This document shows positions 21,130 through 22,879 of a DNA stretch of 22,879 nt, piece after piece. The position numbers were made by a program, and so were the translations under genes. Origin of the DNA: an uncultured Oxalobacter sp. GTDB taxonomy: Bacteria; Pseudomonadota; Gammaproteobacteria; Burkholderiales; Burkholderiaceae_D. The DNA is taken from the NCBI GenBank assembly GCA_905202055.1, contig CAJKQK010000029.1, forward strand, positions 1 to 22,879, written 5' to 3'. A model generated the notes under the pieces. That model was not told where the DNA came from. It made no database searches and was given only the letters and a program-made list of their open reading frames with translations. Every line of letters begins with the position of its first letter. The stretch's first letter is position 1.

Positions 21130-22521
21130 TTAAAAAGGGGCGTCGATGTCCACTACATCAATCAGTTTATGATTGACAAATTCTTTCAGGCCGAGCCCCA
21201 GTAATTCACGGCCATAACCTGAGCGGCGTATGCCACCGAATATCAAATCGGCTTTAACCATAGTCGGATGATTAACATAAACCATACCAGTCGAAATCTG
21301 CTCCGCCACCTTATAACCGCGTTCTTCATCCCGGGTAAACACAGATCCACCCAGACCAAATGGCGAATCATTGGCAATGGCAATCGCATCGGTTTCGTCT
21401 CTGGCCTTTATTATCATGGAAACCGGACCGAAAAATTCCTGGTAATAAGCGGGATTATCCGGAGTCACATTGGTGAGTATGGTCGGCTGAACGAAAGCCC
21501 CCTGTTTCGGCACTTCGGGCCCCACTTCAGTTGCCGTCGCCCCGTGAGCCACAGCCTCCGCAATCTGCTTGCGCACATCATCGGCAGCCGTCCGGGAAGA
21601 TAATGGCGCCAAGGTGGTTTTCGGGTCCATTGGATCACCCGCTACCAATTCCTCGACTCCTTTGGTGTATTTGGTCAGGAATTCATCGTAAACAGCGGCA
21701 TCAATAATCATGCGTTTGGATGAAACGCAAACCTGACCGGCATTCCAGTGACGACCGAACACGGCCCATTTGACGGTTTTGTCCATGTCCGCGTCTTTCA
21801 ATACGACGAACGCGTCGGCTCCACCCAATTCCATCGTGGATTTTTTCAGATATTTTCCTGCCAGCTGGGCAACGGACGAGCCTGCGGCTTCGGAACCGGT
21901 CAGAGCCACGTCTACTACGCGGCTGTCTTTCAGGATATCTTCAATTTTCTTGTGGGACACAAACAGATTGATGAAACAGCCGTCAGGCAGACCGGCATCC
22001 TTCATCAATTTTTCAAAGGCCTGGGCACATTGTGGCACATTGGAGGCATGTTTCAGAATCAGGGTATTGCCGGCAGCAAGTTGCGGAGCCAGAATACGTG
22101 CAATTTGATAATAAGGGAAATTCCAGGGTTCTATGGCCAGCAAAACGCCCAGCGGCTCATGGAGCAGAACGGCTTTCCCCTCAGCCGGATCGAGAACAGG
22201 CAATGATTCAGGCTGAAGCAATTTCTCGGCATTTCGCACATAGTATTCAAAGATTTGCGCGGACAGTTCCACTTCAGCCCTGGCTTCAGAAAACAATTTG
22301 CCCATTTCCAAGGTCAAGAGCCTGGCATAATCATCAGCATTGGCACGCAGCAAATCAGCCGCTTTTTGCAAAATAACGCGGCGTACGGCATGGCTCGTTT
22401 TTTTCCAGGACCCGAAAGCGCGATCAGCGGCTGCGATAGTCTTTGCCACCTCTGCATCGGTAGCCTCCGGAAAAGATTTAACCAACTCATTGTTATACGG
22501 ATTGACAGTAGCGAAAGCCAT
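21130..22521 (-). CDS. NAD(P)-dependent succinate-semialdehyde dehydrogenase (Sad/YneI-like)
   Basis: This aldehyde dehydrogenase superfamily member probably oxidises succinate semialdehyde to succinate. The 463 residues match E. coli Sad (462) rather than GabD (482). Active-site features are Asn134 in IEPWNFPYYQ, Glu231 in STMELGGADAF and the nucleophile Cys265 in NAGQVCVSSKR; other blocks are VALTGSEAAGSSVA, EFFGPVSMIIK and FGGIRRSGYGRELL. Other small aldehydes are possible substrates. A strong AGGAGGT precedes the ATG by 7 bp, and a candidate promoter lies at 22622-22651. The gene converges on the Frm2-like nitroreductase, with only a weak 5-bp hairpin (21079-21094) between them. Confidence 0.92.
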   Translation of the reverse strand: MAFATVNPYNNELVKSFPEATDAEVAKTIAAADRAFGSWKKTSHAVRRVILQKAADLLRANADDYARLLTLEMGKLFSEARAEVELSAQIFEYYVRNAEKLLQPESLPVLDPAEGKAVLLHEPLGVLLAIEPWNFPYYQIARILAPQLAAGNTLILKHASNVPQCAQAFEKLMKDAGLPDGCFINLFVSHKKIEDILKDSRVVDVALTGSEAAGSSVAQLAGKYLKKSTMELGGADAFVVLKDADMDKTVKWAVFGRHWNAGQVCVSSKRMIIDAAVYDEFLTKYTKGVEELVAGDPMDPKTTLAPLSSRTAADDVRKQIAEAVAHGATATEVGPEVPKQGAFVQPTILTNVTPDNPAYYQEFFGPVSMIIKARDETDAIAIANDSPFGLGGSVFTRDEERGYKVAEQISTGMVYVNHPTMVKADLIFGGIRRSGYGRELLGLGLKEFVNHKLIDVVDIDAPF

Positions 22522-22591
22522 TTTATTACCTCCTGTTTATTGGGACGTTATCCCGAAAATACCCGGCAAGGCCAAACATCGAGTTAATCCC

Positions 22592-22615
22592 CTATTTTCA
22601 GGAAGCTGGAAATAG
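22592..22615 (-). promoter_or_regulatory. hairpin in the 5' leader of the aldehyde dehydrogenase gene
   Basis: CTATTTTCAG at 22592-22601 pairs with CTGGAAATAG at 22606-22615 over 10 positions, including one wobble or mismatch, with a 4-nt loop. It would form at the very 5' end of a transcript started from the boxes at 22622-22651. Confidence 0.4.
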
Positions 22616-22621
22616 AGGCTA

Positions 22622-22651
22622 ATTATCCCCATGTGGCTATTCCCCGGACAA
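22622..22651 (-). promoter_or_regulatory. candidate sigma-70 promoter of the aldehyde dehydrogenase gene
   Basis: On the minus strand TTGTCC (22646-22651) and GATAAT (22622-22627) are 18 bp apart, giving a start near 22615 and a leader of about 94 nt. Confidence 0.4.
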
Positions 22652-22879
22652 CGCCCGATAGCGACAGGGGGGATGTTTTTAATTTTAAAACCACATTCAT
22701 TTTCTCGCAGACCCGAACATCCGGAGGGGATCAACCATCATGTGGTCAACAGCGCAAGCTCTGCTGAAATCTCCGGCTTTTGATGACAGTGAACATGGCT
22801 GCGTCATATATCCGTGTGTCGGAGGGAGGAAGCACGTGCTTTTTCATACATCACGAATAATTCCTGTCCGGAATCTTTA
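22652..22879. other. unassigned right edge
   Basis: Together with 22522-22651 this is about 360 bp without a recognisable gene. A plus-strand frame opens at ATG 22740 (MWSTAQALLKSPAFDDSEHG and on) 11 bp after GGAGGGG and stays open for 46 codons to the window edge; I see no family resemblance and cannot decide if it is real. A 12-bp palindrome AAGCACGTGCTT lies at 22830-22841. Confidence 0.35.

Noticed and set aside
1..22879. CRISPR array, transposase, integrase, tRNA or rRNA genes
   Set aside because: No regularly spaced repeats, no transposase or integrase motifs, and no tRNA cloverleaf other than the tRNA-like domain of tmRNA were seen.

Overview
The window looks like a chromosomal segment of a Betaproteobacterium. 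A roughly 50% GC, mostly anaerobe-type gene set suggests the Oxalobacteraceae, and Oxalobacter in particular. This is inferred from the look of HslV, GapDH, transketolase and the one-piece tmRNA; no search was possible. About 19 genes are well supported, mostly on the minus strand.

Left part (1-11446), housekeeping core: slyX (cut by the window edge) behind the helicase gene rep; the divergent heat-shock operon hslVU with a near-consensus sigma-32 promoter; a nitroreductase; the carbon pair tkt-gap; the divergent pair rsmE-maa; and release factor 3 (prfC). Several operons end in clear stem-loop terminators.

Middle (11447-15128), ssrA and an accessory-looking tract: a complete tmRNA gene (tag ANDNSYAVAA) is followed by its terminator, a 22-bp perfect inverted repeat, the wreck of a class III nucleotide cyclase-like gene with stops and frameshifts, an AT-rich gap, an intact polyphosphate kinase 2 gene, and debris that includes the C-terminal end of a Cys/Met-metabolism PLP enzyme. 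This is what a decayed insertion beside ssrA, a common integration site, would look like, but no second attachment site is visible.

Right part (15129-22879): a minus-strand operon encodes an SsuABC/TauABC-type ABC importer (permease, ATPase, lipoprotein binding protein) and a Cys-rich DUF1847 protein. Ahead of the permease lie a strong sigma-70 promoter, a 47-codon leader ORF with three tandem Cys codons, and a 9-bp hairpin inside that ORF; the leader ORF overlaps the permease start. I read this as a candidate cysteine-responsive leader-peptide switch, and it is the most interesting feature here. Next comes a two-gene unit: a small exported Cys/Met/His protein resembling DUF2946 copper-responsive upstream ORFs, then an intercistronic hairpin, then a multi-pass membrane protein with a His/Met-rich tail. 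The window closes with an Frm2/Hbn1-like nitroreductase and a succinate-semialdehyde-type aldehyde dehydrogenase.
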